This document shows positions 41,246 through 51,079 of a DNA stretch of 64,000 nucleotides, in pieces; position 1 is the stretch's first letter; each line of letters starts with the position of its first letter. The DNA is from Diploptera punctata (Eukaryota > Arthropoda > Insecta > Blattodea > Blaberidae). The notes beneath the pieces are model-generated. The model worked only from the letters and a program-made list of their open reading frames with translations. It was not told the DNA's origin and made no database searches. Where the stretch lies: the NCBI GenBank assembly GCA_030220185.1, contig JASPKZ010001598.1:2128501-2192500 (forward strand). The letters run 5' to 3'. Position numbers and translations under genes: made by a program.

Positions 41246-42112
41246 TAGGACTTAACAGATATGTGGTTCCACCTAGCAACAACTCTATAAACATTTGCAC
41301 ATGTGCACTGCTATTCTGTAGGACTTAGAGAAAATTTATGGTGGAAATCAAACTAAAGTTTTTCCCTTAAAGTGTTAAGAGTGGTTGCTGTCACTGAGTA
41401 GCAGATGACAGTACCTAATCAGTGTCATATGGTTTAACATAACTGAATAGACCCTGTTATTAGTCTCGATAATTTCAGTGTTATAGCCAGGAATCAAAAC
41501 AAGACTCCTGAAATGCCAATCACTCTTCAGAAATTATTAATATAGTATTAAATTTTACAATTACTAATTAAATACCAGGTGTTATTTTATTTAAAACTAG
41601 GCCTAAATAATATTTAGTCTTGAACTTAAAAAGCTAAAACAAATTCCTAACATTTTTCTTACAAGGGAACTGTCAAACATTTAATGTCAAAACCTACCTT
41701 GAAATTTCTTCTAGAAGCATTATAATGTACCAAGGCCACGTCCAAAAAATTATTAACTGTCATTTTTAACTGCAAGGCACAGAAATCGAAGCCAGAATCC
41801 AGCAATGTCAACCCACTATACAAAGCAGATGAAATCCCTGCATGCGTAAAAGCAGAGTGAATTGAGGCAGGACACAGTGTTAACGGCAGGTAGCGAAGGT
41901 TATTCAATGTACCAATTCAGGAGTTGTTATAGTTTGAATGAGAAATTTTGTGCTGGATTTTAGTGCCTTGAAGTTAAAATCGGGAGATAATTTTTTGAAT
42001 ACAGCCTTTGTACATCACAATGCTTCTCTGGAAGAAATTTCATGGCATGTTTCAGCATGCAAAGGTTGATAGTTTCACAACCTTCAGTCAATTAGTTTAC
42101 AAAAATCAACTA
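41246..42112. other. Intron sequence, nothing firmly recognised
   Basis: A minus-strand open stretch 41659-41907 (LPLTLCPASIHSAFTHAGIS) has no family that I know. The CATTTGCACATGTGCAC stretch near 41292 belongs to the dispersed repeat noted at 1640 and 40095. Confidence 0.35.
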
Positions 42113-42250
42113 CAGTGAAATCTCAATATAACACTCCAACATATTAGTATAAAGCTTTCAACTGAATAACTTGAAACATTTCCCCTAAATACAATACATT
42201 ACTGGATATAGTGCGGTCTATTGAGGGAATGTTATACCGAAGTATCACTA
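42113..42250. mobile_element. pogo/Tigger-like MITE, 138 bp
   Basis: TA on both sides (42111-42112, 42251-42252). Inverted ends CAGTGAAATCTCAATATAAC and TAGTGATACTTCGGTATAAC match at about 70 percent over 26 bp. The CAGTGAAA.CTC.ATATAAC form is typical of Tigger/pogo-type ends. Non-coding. Confidence 0.72.
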
Positions 42251-42460
42251 TATGAAGAAAGTGAAATGGTAGATTATTTTATCACATTTGTTATTTTAAA
42301 CATAAAAATATAAAGATACTACGGTTAATGCCATGAATTATAATTCTATTACTTTTTTTCAGACAAAAAAAAATTAAGTAATCAATTGATTTGGCATTTA
42401 CTTGATAAAAATTCATTTTTTCATTAATTAAATAAAAATAAAACTGTTAAAAGTTTAATT

Positions 42461-43170
42461 AGTTATGTAGGCAGGAAATAACACTATGACATTTATTTAA
42501 TTTATGTTGAGTTGTTTTTGACTCACCTCATACTTCTTAACCCCCACGCAGACTCGAGTTTCTTCACTGCATTTATGACATTCTCAATGCTGTATCAGGT
42601 TCACAACTGACGTTCCCAACGGCTTCCTCTCCTGCAGACTGACCTCCGCGCCATCTGATAGCTGACTGACAAACTTCCAAATCAATCCCTTCTCCTTATC
42701 ACCAGGTATTTCAAAATTTATAGTAATGTTTTTATTCTTGCATATGTAAATTTTTTTCCCAAATTGTGAGTTCCTTCGGTTTTTCCAATTGTTTAAGTAA
42801 TTTTTTTTTGTTTCTATTCTGTGCAATAGCTGCACATGCCTGGTCAGAAAAAACACAGAATAGAAACCAAAACAAAATTACTTAAACAATTGGAAAAACC
42901 GAAGAAACTCACAATTTGGGAAAAAATATACATATGCAAGAATAAAAACATAACTATGAATTTTCAAATACCCGGTGATAAGGAGAGGGGATTGATTTGG
43001 AAGTTCGTCGGTCAGCTATCAGATGGCGCGGAGGTCAGTCTGCAGGAGAGAAGGCCATTGGACGTCAGTTGTGAACATGATACAGCATTGAGAATGTCAC
43101 AAATGCAGTGAAAAAACCCGGGTCTACGAGGGAGTTAAGAAGTATAAGGTGAGTCAAAAACAACTTAACA
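42461..43170. mobile_element. Penelope-like foldback with two inverted ORF ends
   Basis: Left terminus AGTTATGTAGGCAGGAAATA and CACTATGACAT is the inverse of the common right terminus. The two arms meet near 42840. Minus (42835-42600) and plus (42845-43110) both encode LTIWEK.IYICKNKNIT, NFEIPGDK-type and WKF..QLSDGAEVSLQER. The plus arm ends in GCATTGAGAATGTCAC and AAAACCCGGGTCTACG. The splice-like block is TATAAGGTGAGTC (TCACCTCATACTT on the left). Both arms are frameshifted or stopped. A possible TSD is GTTAAAAGTTT / GTTAAAAAGTTT. Confidence 0.87.
42836..43111 (+). pseudogene. Penelope-like ORF C-terminus (right arm)
   Basis: Open plus frame: KHRIETKTKLLKQLEKPKKL, TIWEKIYICKNKNITMNFQI, then GLIWKFVGQLSDGAEVSLQE. 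The same protein tail, less the GIY-YIG front, is encoded on minus at 42584-42840 in the other arm. It stops just inside the hammerhead-like block, as in 9836-10375 and 48405-48587. Confidence 0.8.
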
Positions 43171-43266
43171 TGTTAAAAAGTTTTATATGATTTTCATATT
43201 TATATAAAAAATGAATCATATAAAACTTTAACAGTTTTATTTTTATTTAATTAATAAAAAATATTA

Positions 43267-43821
43267 GGTTGTCTCATAAGTAAGTAAGTTTTTAATATAA
43301 TGTTATGTGTCTGGTGGAATTTTGAAGATGTGATTAACTAAGAGTTTGTTCTAAATTAGTGTAGAGTCAATGATTTTTTTTTTATTCTCAACAAGTGGAA
43401 TGAATTCATGAAATTTTGAGATGGAGATACTCATTAACAGAAATAGAGTTATCGTGCAGGATAACGTGAGATCCCATACTACATGAACCATTAAAAAAAT
43501 TAGGGAATTGGGAGGAATAGAACTGCTACAACACCCGGCATATAGCCCTCATCTTGCGCCCTTCAGATTACCATCAATTTCGATTCATGGCCCATTTCTT
43601 ACATGAAATTTTAAAAGCATTAAGTTGTGAAAATGGGTCTCAATAAATTCTTCACATCAAAAACTAGAGACTGGTACCATTGCAGGATAATACACTTCAT
43701 TGAAAGATGTCTCAAGACTATAGAAACTGATGGTCTCTACTTTGAAGAGTAGTTTAATTTCTTGTCAGAAAACATTCCAAATAAAATTTTGTTTAAAAAA
43801 AATACATTACTTATGAGACAG
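43267..43821 (+). mobile_element. mariner deletion derivative
   Basis: TA-flanked inverted ends GTTGTCTCATAAGTAA and, at the right, TTACTTATGAGACAG. The inside keeps the C-terminal half of a mariner transposase on plus: VIVQDNVRSHTT (second Asp region), ELLQHPAYSPHLAP (third region, Asp changed to His) and a decayed ETDGLYFEE-like end. The N-terminal half is deleted and the rest has several stops. Confidence 0.82.
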
Positions 43822-43987
43822 TATCTGTATTATTAAAAGAAAATTTGTTACTCATACAAAAATATTTTTTTTTACCTGAGCAAACAATCCAATATTTAAA
43901 TTTCTCAGTGAAATAAGGTATGAAAGAAAATATATTTTGTAATTTCAGAGTTTGTAACTGAAAGGAGATATAAATTAAAATTCTCAC

Positions 43988-44059
43988 CTTGACAGCAGAA
44001 AAAACATCAAATCCAGGACTTCCAAGTTCACCTTTTTGACCTTTTTCACCCGGTCGACC
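43988..44059 (-). CDS. Collagen exon (second in order), Gly-X-Y then interruption
   Basis: Minus strand: TAATTTCAG acceptor before 44059, GTGAGA donor after 43988. 72 bases give 24 residues in phase 0: GRPGEKGQKGELGSPG then FDVFSAVK. Five Gly-X-Y triplets lead into a GFDVFSAVK interruption that continues into exon 35018-35086. Frame, lengths and the unbroken Gly register across the junction with 50610-50645 support the same transcript. The GFDVFSAVKG element may be a useful marker of the gene family, since interruptions are usually more conserved than triplets. Confidence 0.93.
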
Positions 44060-44313
44060 CTGAAATTAAAATATAACATTATAAAAATGTTATGTGCTGA
44101 GATTTAAATTGAATTCTGAGCTAATTTTTTCCTCAATTGTTAAAGAAAGCATCATTAATGAAAGCTAATTTTAAAGAAAGCAGTGATTAAAATTGCTATG
44201 GTGAGAACAGATAAATCTAACCTGCAATTGTGATTAACAAAAGAAAGTAGCCTATGTTGTAGGCCTACCTCATTATTATTCAAATATTATGCGACTTATC
44301 ACAATATTTAGTA

Positions 44314-45285
44314 CAGTAAAACTTGTTTAATCCGGAATGTGAATACTGTCCAATGTGAACAAAATTTATTGGTCCCGGCGAAATAATAGTAATTTTATGT
44401 GTATTTATTTTGCATAAAATGGAATCTGTCCATTGCAGAAACAGAAGGGTATTTTTACACAATTCATGAAAAAAAATATAAAGTAGAAAGACAGAGACAT
44501 AAATTAGTTTCCACTTCATTGAATTCCCATTATGCCAAAAAAAAAAAAAAAAGGAATGGTTCCTGCCGTCGGGTGAAGTAGAGATTCTACCACTACCTGA
44601 AATTTTATTTCAGTCTCACTGCACACCCATAATGTGAACTATAGATACCTGTCTTACAAACAACTATTGCACTGAAAAATCTTAAATTAGTCTAAGTTCT
44701 GAGACCGATCTTTCACAGGTAGCATTCTCAATTTACGGAATAAAAATTCTAAAACGTATGTATCATTGTAATTAAACGAAAAAGTGAAAGTGATTGAAGA
44801 TAAATCTCCAAATTTTCGGACCGATGCTCCAAAGTCAAGCTCTAGCTGTTGTTAAATCCCTAGGTAATAAAGATTTCAAGGCATCTTCAGTTGGCTGGAC
44901 ACTTTTAAAAGAAGACACAATGTAGTGAGGAATGAAATTTGTGGGGAATCGAAGGATGTGGACGAAAGTGTAGTTACTGACAGAAACCGAAACTGCATAC
45001 TTTAATTTCAGGATACGCGACTAAGAAACAATTTTTAATGCTGACAAAACATGACTTTTTTCGTGAGTTACCGTTGAAGTCGCTCATATATACTAGGCCT
45101 ATAATTAACTTTTCTAAGGCAGCAGAATTGTAATCAATCCAAGGTACATAAAAATACATATCCGGTATTCTATATTAGACCTTTACATTTTAGTTAATAA
45201 GTTTTAGTTTTCTTTTAATGCAGAACTTTGTCTAATGTAGAAAAAAAATGGTCACATACGATTCCGCTTTGAGAAAGTTTTACTG
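44314..45285 (-). mobile_element. pogo/Tigger-like DNA transposon relic, 972 bp
   Basis: TA flanks (44312-44313, 45286-45287). Inverted ends CAGTAAAACTTGTTTAATCC and CAGTAAAACTTTCTCAAAGC (right end inverted) are of Tigger type. The coding relic is on the plus strand: QALAVVKSLGNKDFKASSVG, WTLLKEDTM and a following VGNRRMW/ESKDVDESVV-like region. This is the CENPB-type DNA-binding and linker part of pogo transposases. The DDE domain is mostly missing and the frame is broken. Strand of the element itself is uncertain; coding reads on plus. Confidence 0.78.
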
Positions 45286-45302
45286 TATTAAAATTTAAAT
45301 TA

Positions 45303-45450
45303 AATTCTGTTCAATCACCCCATATCCCGTCTTCTAATTTTGAAGACGGGATAAATGATGAGGTTAGAAGATGGAATGTGAGGTGAGGTGAACAGAATTT
45401 ATTTATTGAAATTGTACCTCATAGTGATATTTCCTATAATAGTTCAACAC
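45303..45450. mobile_element. Penelope-like end, strongly decayed
   Basis: A small hairpin (CCCGTCTTCTAATTTTGAAGACGGG) is followed by GATGGAATGTGAGGTGAGGT and the terminal block GTACCTCATAGTGATATTTC. It is the remains of a foldback whose hammerhead blocks are lost. Confidence 0.6.
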
Positions 45451-45459
45451 TATTTAGTA

Positions 45460-46032
45460 TTCATAAACTTATGATGGGAATCAGAAGATATAAAAAGACA
45501 GATTCGTCTAGCAAATGGAGCATTTGTGCACTTATACCCATATGGAAAACTATGAACATCTCTTTGAAGACAAAACTTAGACTGTTCAAAACCAACGTAA
45601 AATCAGTCCTCCTCAATGGTTGCAAAACATGGAAAGTTACAGAAGCAACAAATAAAAAGTTGCAGATCTTTGTAAACAGATGTCTGAGGCGTATTTTAAA
45701 TATAAGATGGCTGGAAATAATATCAAATGAAGAACTGTGGAGAAAAAACCAACCAATCTCCAATATGTCACCAAATAAAACAAAGAAAGTGGAATTGGAT
45801 AGGCCACACTTTGAGAAAACCAGACAGAGCCATTGAGAACACTACACTAGATTGGAATCCGCAAGGAGTAAGAAAGAGGGGACGACCTAGGAAAACTTGG
45901 AAGCTATCAGTAGAGGAGGAAGCAAAGGAAAGAGGGAAAAGCTGGAAACAAGTAAAATGGCTGGCTGAAGCAAAGTACGGTGGAGGAACATTACTGCTGC
46001 CCTATATTCCATTTAGGAATTACAGGAAATAA
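45460..46032 (+). pseudogene. RTE-like non-LTR retrotransposon C-terminus, frameshifted
   Basis: The plus strand, in two overlapping frames, encodes WKTMNISLKTKLRLFKTNVK, SVLLNGCKTWKVTEATNKKL, FVNRCLRRILNIRW, then RKWNWIGHTLRKPDRAIENT, TLDWNPQGVRKRGRPRKTW and SWKQVKWLAEAK. This string is typical of RTE-type insect elements. The switch near 45725-45790 is a frameshift. The RT catalytic part is missing. The 3' tail is ATAAATAATAAAATA-like. Confidence 0.88.
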
Positions 46033-46041
46033 ATAATAAAA

Positions 46042-46126
46042 TATGAAGGGAATCAACATTATGAGGTTTTGAAATTAATAAAATTAAAACGAATCTTTCA
46101 TCCTTACACCTTACACACTCCATGTT
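46042..46126 (+). repeat. Truncated Penelope-like left end
   Basis: GGGAATCAACATTATGAGGT followed by a AATTAAAACGAATC...TTACACCTTACAC stretch is the inverted-type terminus seen at 37175 and 40325. The rest is missing. Confidence 0.6.
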
Positions 46127-47220
46127 TTTTGTGTTTTATTTTAACGACACTCTTTAATAACTCAAGTCATTAATACGAGGCGAGTTTTTAAAGTAAGTTC
46201 TGTTTTCAATTATATCTGTTGCATTGCTGAAATTGTAATTTTTCGTATGTGTGTTTTTTTCTTCAGTCCTCAGGCAAGCTGCGCACGCAGTTTCAGAGCT
46301 TCAGTCCATGTGTATGGTTAGTTGTGATCAGTTGAAATGTTTAAAGTGATCGAGCGCCCGCCGACTGTGAGATACGGTCTGTTATCCGTTTCTTGAATGC
46401 GAGAAACATCAAACCAGCTGGCATTCATCGTCAACTTAGTGAGGTGTATGATGAAGATGCCATTAGTGATGGAATGGTCAGGAGATGGGTTAGAAGTTCA
46501 ACGAGGGCCGCGTCTCTATGCACGACGAACAGCATACCAGTCAGCCATCATTGATCAATGACGATTTGGTGCGTGCTGTCGATGAAAAGATTCTTCCTGC
46601 ACCTCAAGATGTTCCTCGGTGGCTAACATTTTGATGGCGACAATGAAGTAAAAACAGCAGTGCAGGAGTGGTTTGTATCGCAGGAGGGCAGATTCTACAA
46701 TGAGGGGTAGAAAAACTTGTGCCCCGACTCGTAAAATGCCTCAATAATGGTGGAGATTATGTTGAAAAGTAATTGAAGTGTGCGGAATAAAATGCAACAA
46801 AAATGGTTTGTAAATATATTTCCATTTAATTACTACAGCCTTTCGGAACTTACTTTAAAAACATGCCTCGTATAACAATCCAAAACTGGGATTGATAGGA
46901 CCAACAATTTTTGATCAGAGATCTTTTATTTTAGGCTTGAGGCTGTATTACAAAAATCTTCATGGCACGACAGACCTAGAAAGTCCTTGGCCTGCCACCT
47001 GGTCTGACATCTATATATGTTAATCACAGAGATGGGTCCTCCAAATGTTGCAGCTGGAGCCTTTACTTATTGTAGTTACCCAAATTCCTCATGATGTTGG
47101 GTGGGCATCAATCCCATACTAGCTGAAAATCCAGAAAAATTCTTCTACCATGGGGATTCTAATCAGTGCTCGGAACCAAGATACAATTCCATAAACCTCT
47201 CAGCTATGGTATTTCATCTT
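46127..47220 (+). repeat. Old dispersed repeat, split by a mariner derivative
   Basis: 46127-46175 (TGTTTTATTTTAACGACACT ... CAAGTCATTAA) continues at 46871 (AACAATCCAAAACTGGG, then GATCTTTTATTTTAGGCTTG and so on). The order equals that of the unsplit copy at 53215-53520, which reads AAGTCAACAGCATAACAATC across the join. Confidence 0.65.
46176..46870 (+). mobile_element. mariner deletion derivative (MITE-like), 695 bp
   Basis: TA flanks (46174-46175, 46871-46872). Inverted ends CGAGGCGAGTTTTTAAAGTA and, at the right end inverted, CGAGGCATGTTTTTAAAGTA. The plus strand keeps the transposase N-terminus (VIRFLNARNIKPAGIHRQLS, DAISDGMVRRWVR and VSMHDEQHTSQPSLINDDLV). It then jumps to the C-terminus (VKTAVQEWFVSQEGRFYNEG ... 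GDYVEK). The catalytic middle is gone and there are stops. Confidence 0.9.
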
Positions 47221-47257
47221 GTTGTAAGTAGTTTAACAATCTATGCTACTTGAACGT

Positions 47258-47390
47258 CGCTGTGGCGTAGTGGGTAGAGTCCCTACCTTCTAATCTGGCG
47301 ACCCAGGTTTGATTCCCGGAGGGGTAAGGGATTTTTAAATCTTGACCTTGGAACTGGGTGTGTGCAGTTGTACCCATTGGGTTTAATTCC
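47258..47390 (+). mobile_element. tRNA-derived SINE (family C), plus strand
   Basis: TGTGGCGTAGTGGGTAGAGT (A-box region), GGTTTGATTCCCGGAG (B box), then GGGATTTTTAAATCTTGACC. Same family as 19985-20410. Confidence 0.78.
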
Positions 47391-47689
47391 TCTAAAATAA
47401 ATCTATGACATAGGGCTCATTGCTTTACTATCCTTCTGAAAAGCCATGTTAGGATTTTTAAGCTCTTGTAAATTCGTTGAGTCTGAGCTAGTTTTAACCA
47501 ACAACATCGAAACTACAAGAAAGCATTGTAACCTCTGTTATAGTGGGTCTGACTTTCAATACTATGAACAATTTTCCTTTAATTAAGTTACTCACAATGC
47601 TGGCCACTCACCACTGCTACCAGCAGCTCATTTAAAAAAATAGAAAATTCCTACTTGAAGAGAATAATTTTCATTTCCAGTTCTAATAG
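47391..47689. repeat. Scrap of the old dispersed repeat and unassigned DNA
   Basis: 47395-47470 (ATCTATGACATAGGGCTCAT, CTTTACTATCCTTCTGAAAA) resembles the middle of 53215-53520. The rest was not recognised. Confidence 0.4.
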
Positions 47690-48065
47690 GTAAATACCAA
47701 GAATAATATTGGAAATGACAAAATAAAAATGTAGAAAGTGATCACTGGGAAGACCAAGATTGAGGTGGATAGTCCAGATATGAGAAAATCTAAAGGCAAG
47801 AGGAATAGAATGGATAACAATAATAAAAGTTAAGAATGTGCAATAATCCCACCTCCAGTGCATTGGGATAATGCAAAGAGGATTACAATGTGGCAAGCTT
47901 CCCAACAAGAAGAACTCTGTATTGGGAAGCTAAGGAAAAAAAGACTTTGGTCAATAATTCTGGAAGCCAGTAGCAACAACAATAACGATCATAAAAGTTT
48001 GGAGAAGAGGCTAAGTCAGATGACCCATATAGAAAATGGAAACATTCTAAAGAAGAAGAAGAGGT
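47690..48065 (+). pseudogene. Possible C-terminal scrap of a non-LTR retrotransposon
   Basis: GRPRLRW-like coding (GGGAAGACCAAGATTGAGGT) followed by LKARGIEWITII, and a (GAA)n-like end (AAGAAGAAGAAGAGG at 48050-48065). Weak but consistent with an RT 3' tail. Confidence 0.45.
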
Positions 48066-48154
48066 AAACTACCCTTAGGTAAAATTAATCTCTGGGTAAA
48101 TTCATTTGTTTCTATAAATAAACAAACAAAATTTATCCAGATTAAATTAAAATG

Positions 48155-48685
48155 TTTCATACCTCACCTCATATCCAGTCTTCTAACTAGACTGGTTTCG
48201 AAGTCTGGGCAGCTTCATCTTCAATAATTCTCATCGACTGTGTTAATCAGAAGAATGGCTTCTTCCTCCCTATGTTGGTGGACCGATAAATCTCCGGATC
48301 AGCTCAGAATCCGCGGGAATTCCAAAGTTCGTAAGTTTTTCTTTCTTGTTTAATTTTTATGTGGATTTTTTCCCAAACCGTGAGTTCTTGTATTTTAGAA
48401 AGTGGATTTTTCCCAAACCAAAGAAAAACTTATGAACTTCGAAATTCCCGCAGATTTTGAGTTCATCCAGAGGTTTATCGGTCCACCAACAGAGGGAGAA
48501 AAAGCAGTTCTTCTGATTGACATAACATCGGTCGACGAGAAATTACTGAAGATGAAAATGCCCAGGCTTCAAAACCGGTCTGCTTAGAAGATTGGATATG
48601 AGGCGAGGTGTGAAACATTTTAATTTAATCTTAAATTAAACCTAATAGTGATTTTTTCCTATAAAAGTTCAAAATTTATACATCC
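48155..48685. mobile_element. Penelope-like foldback with intact ORF end
   Basis: Left end ATACCTCACCTCATATCCAG, arms meeting near 48380, right end GGATATGAGGCGAGG ... AACCTAATAGTGATTTTTTC. The minus hammerhead-like block (48192-48242) has UUGAAGA, GAAG/CUUC, GAAACC and helix III ACCAGU, with H17 = C. The plus block (48548-48591) has CUGAAGA, then AAAA for GAAA, and helix III ACCGGU. Each arm has lost one core position, and a different one in each. Confidence 0.83.
48405..48587 (+). pseudogene. Penelope-like ORF 3' end that runs into the hammerhead
   Basis: The open frame encodes LMNFEIPADFEFIQRFIGPP, then TEGEKAVLLIDITSVDEKLL and KMKMPRLQNRSA, ending at TAG (48585-48587). The last 14 codons are the hammerhead-like sequence itself, and the stop lies in its helix I. 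The same overlap occurs on minus at 56311-56126 (FCPTPEGCAELLMDVSTVD then CWLRVEMVTLKLVLERELIR) and at 10294. Confidence 0.78.
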
Positions 48686-48894
48686 TAAATTTACTTATAG
48701 GTTTATCCAGTCCACAAAACCATTCTTTGGAATGTAATAGGCCAAGCATGAGTCAAAGCCTTCAGGATGGAAGTGTCAGTAAGATTCTATAAGTGCATCC
48801 TCAGATTAGTCAAAAAAATATCTTGAGAGTTATTGACATTATTGAAATTTTAAAAAATCCACACTTACAGAATATATCCCTGGTCTCACCATTA

Positions 48895-48960
48895 TTTGAA
48901 CTATGTATTAAGAAGAACCTCATAATGTTATTTCCTGTTGTAATTTATTTACAATAACTT
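48895..48960 (+). repeat. Penelope-like right terminus only
   Basis: AAGAAGAACCTCATAATGTT followed by ATTTCCTGTTGTAATTTATT, equal to the right end at 57985-58025. No other part of the element is left. Confidence 0.65.
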
Positions 48961-49421
48961 CTTCATCAGAAGAATCTGAGTTTGTACCAGGGGTACTTCC
49001 TAAAATTAAAATTTATTTGGGACCACACAGTAAGCTGTTGTTATACAGTGGTTAACGGTAACTCAAGGTTTGGCAGGTACATGTACCTAGCGAAGCGAAA
49101 CTAATGTTTATTACAAATGTGTAAATTTGATTGACGTGTTGAATATGGTCAGATTTGCAAAACAATAAATTTTGTTAAAAGGAGTACTTAAGCCAATTTT
49201 AAAACTTCCTTGCGAAATTAATATAAAAGGCCAAGAAATTTTATTGTAAACAGAGTGTGGCCAGTAGCTCCCATACAAGTACATACAGAGAGGAGCCAGT
49301 AGCCTCCTTACGAAAACAGAGTGGGCTAGTTTCCATATTACGAGTATTCAGAGGAGCCTGTTGCTCCCATATTATTACCTAAACGTGTGAATCAATCTAT
49401 CATACGTAAAATATACTAGGA
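48961..49421. other. Intron sequence with a short internal repeat
   Basis: Three related units (about 49258-49375) of the form CAGAGTGTGGCCAGTAGCTC, GAGGAGCCAGTAGCCTCC, GAGGAGCCTGTTGCTCCC suggest an old tandem array of about 45 bp units. No gene. Confidence 0.45.
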
Positions 49422-49434
49422 AAGTCTAGATTTG

Positions 49435-50042
49435 ACGATATTATTATTAATTTAACACTTCTCACTGAAGGATAAATTATATTTGAAGAGAAAATTTTTT
49501 GCCTAGACCAAGACTCGAACCCAGGACCCTTGGTTTTCCGGGCCAAGTGCTCTACCAACTGAGCTACCGAGGCGAGTTGCAATCTTGACATTGTATATAA
49601 GAGAAAAATTTGCGTCTAGATTGCAACTCGCCTCGGTAGTTCAGTTGGTAGAGCACTTGGCCCGGAAAGCCAAGGGTCCCGGTTTCGAGTCTTGGTCTAG
49701 GCGAAAATTTTTCTCTTCAAATATAATTTATCCTTCAGTGGAAATCCTTCAGTGAGAAGTGTTAAATTAATAATAATATCGTCAATAGAAGCCCTACTGG
49801 CTTTATAAAGTAGTGTTAAATTCCCAATAAATGTCTTCTTAAACTAAGAAGCCGCCATTTGCAAAGATAGAAGCTACGGTTTCAAGCATTTGGCACGAGG
49901 GAATCACAATGTATATAAGAGAAAAATTTGCGTCTAGATCGCAACTTGCCTCAGTAGCTCAGTTGGTAGAGCACTTGGCCCGGAAAGGCAAGGGTCCCGG
50001 GTTTGAGTCTTGGTCTAGGCGAAAATTTTTCTCTTCAAATAT
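49435..50042. mobile_element. Foldback element with three tRNA-like cores, 13-bp TSD
   Basis: AAGTCTAGATTTG at 49422-49434 and 50043-50055. A minus-strand core lies at about 49500-49575, and plus-strand cores at about 49626-49700 and 49945-50020. The last two are separated by the family spacer (AGAAGCCCTACTGGCTT). Cores read TAGAGCACTTGGCCCGGAAA and GTTCGAGTC or GTTTGAGTC. Very similar to 25093-25875. Confidence 0.85.
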
Positions 50043-50055
50043 AAGTCTAGATTTG

Positions 50056-50609
50056 CTCAAATAGTCTACAAGATATTATTAATTTGTTGTGTATTGTGTT
50101 GTTCATAAGAGGTTAACAAAATAAACCGTTTTTAATGAATTACACAACTCATTGTTACTGATTATCGAATTCCTTGTCCTTCACACCAGTAGAATCCAGA
50201 AATAAGCTTAATCTAAAACCTAAAACATGCCCTGAAGAGACCCTCGTGCCTACACAAGAGCTTGCTGCAAGTTAGAATTAGGTATATCCATAAAGTCATT
50301 CAAATTAATGCACTGCTTACTATATTTCACAACCAATACAAAAATCAAATGTTTTGCACGCTGTCATACTGCTCACTTATCCATTGATAAATGGATATCT
50401 AGTCTAGGTGGAGTGGAGATTTTATCCATTCAATTACTTCATGACAGATGTCACCATGAGATTTACAAACATTTTAAAGGGGATTTTCATATTTAACACT
50501 GGATTAAAAATCACTCTGCATTGTGGAAATCAGCCATAAATCTGACAATCTTACTTTATTTACAACAAAATGAATGGTCCTATATAAATGTAATTGCAAA
50601 GGTACTTAC
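50056..50609. other. Intron just 3' of the first exon, nothing recognised
   Basis: An open 62-codon stretch at 50308-50496 has no recognisable motif. No repeat family found. Confidence 0.4.
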
Positions 50610-50645
50610 TGGATCTCCTTTAGGACCATCCAGGCCAATTGGGCC
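50610..50645 (-). CDS. Collagen exon (first in order in this window), 36 bases
   Basis: Minus strand: TTCTTGTAG acceptor before 50645 and GTAAGT donor after 50610. The exon encodes GPIGLDGPKGDP, four perfect Gly-X-Y triplets, phase 0 at both ends. An exon this short is only believable because of its strict triplet register, both consensus splice sites, and its fit to the next exon (..KGDP|GRPGEK..). The upstream part of the gene, including any signal peptide or membrane anchor, lies beyond 64000. Confidence 0.9.
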
Positions 50646-50811
50646 CTACAAGAAAAAAGAAAAAACAGAATCAGAAAGAATAACTTCGTTTACAGTTCAT
50701 AACTTAACTTTACAAATGTTTAATTCTATCATAATAAATGATACATACTGTAATATTGAATGGAGAACATATTTTTAATAACTCACCTCATACAATTTCA
50801 CATTTATTTGA

Positions 50812-50860
50812 TTTAAGACCATTGGTTTCAAATTAATTTTTCATTCATCTTCAGTTTATT
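50812..50860 (-). ncRNA. Hammerhead-like ribozyme, core intact
   Basis: Minus strand: CUGAAGA (50848-50854), extra U, helix II GAAU/AUUU with a long loop, GAAA, helix III ACC/GGU with AAU loop, H17 = C. Partner of 50921-50968. Confidence 0.68.
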
Positions 50861-50920
50861 TTCATGACTCCAACTGTTGAAATTCTATGTTTGTTGATTT
50901 CAACAGTTGGAGTCATGAAA

Positions 50921-50968
50921 ATAAACTGAAGATGAATGAAAAATTAATTCGAAACCAATGGTCTTAAA
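50921..50968 (+). ncRNA. Hammerhead-like ribozyme, core intact
   Basis: CUGAAGA (50926-50932), extra U, helix II GAAU/AUUC, GAAA (50951-50954), helix III ACC/GGU with AAU loop (50954-50962), H17 = C (50963). Here helix III is a true 3-bp hairpin, unlike the palindromes of the other families. Helix I is weak. Confidence 0.7.
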
Positions 50969-51079
50969 TCAAATAAATTTGAAATTGTATGAGGTAAGTC
51001 ATTAAAAATATGTTCTCCACTCAATATTAATGATATAACCTCATAATGTTTACTTCCCAACATTAATTTTAATACATAC

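Larger units (their letters stand above)
50749..51071. mobile_element. Penelope-like foldback, 8-bp TSD, two intact hammerhead-like cores
   Basis: ATACATAC at 50741-50748 and 51072-51079. Arms pair over about 130 bp; the loop is the TTGAAATTCTATGTTTGTTG area near 50877-50900. Hammerhead-like cores at 50812-50860 and 50921-50968. Ends: ACTCACCTCATACAATTTC and GAAATTGTATGAGGTAAGTC, then ATAACCTCATAATGTTTACT. Confidence 0.9.
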
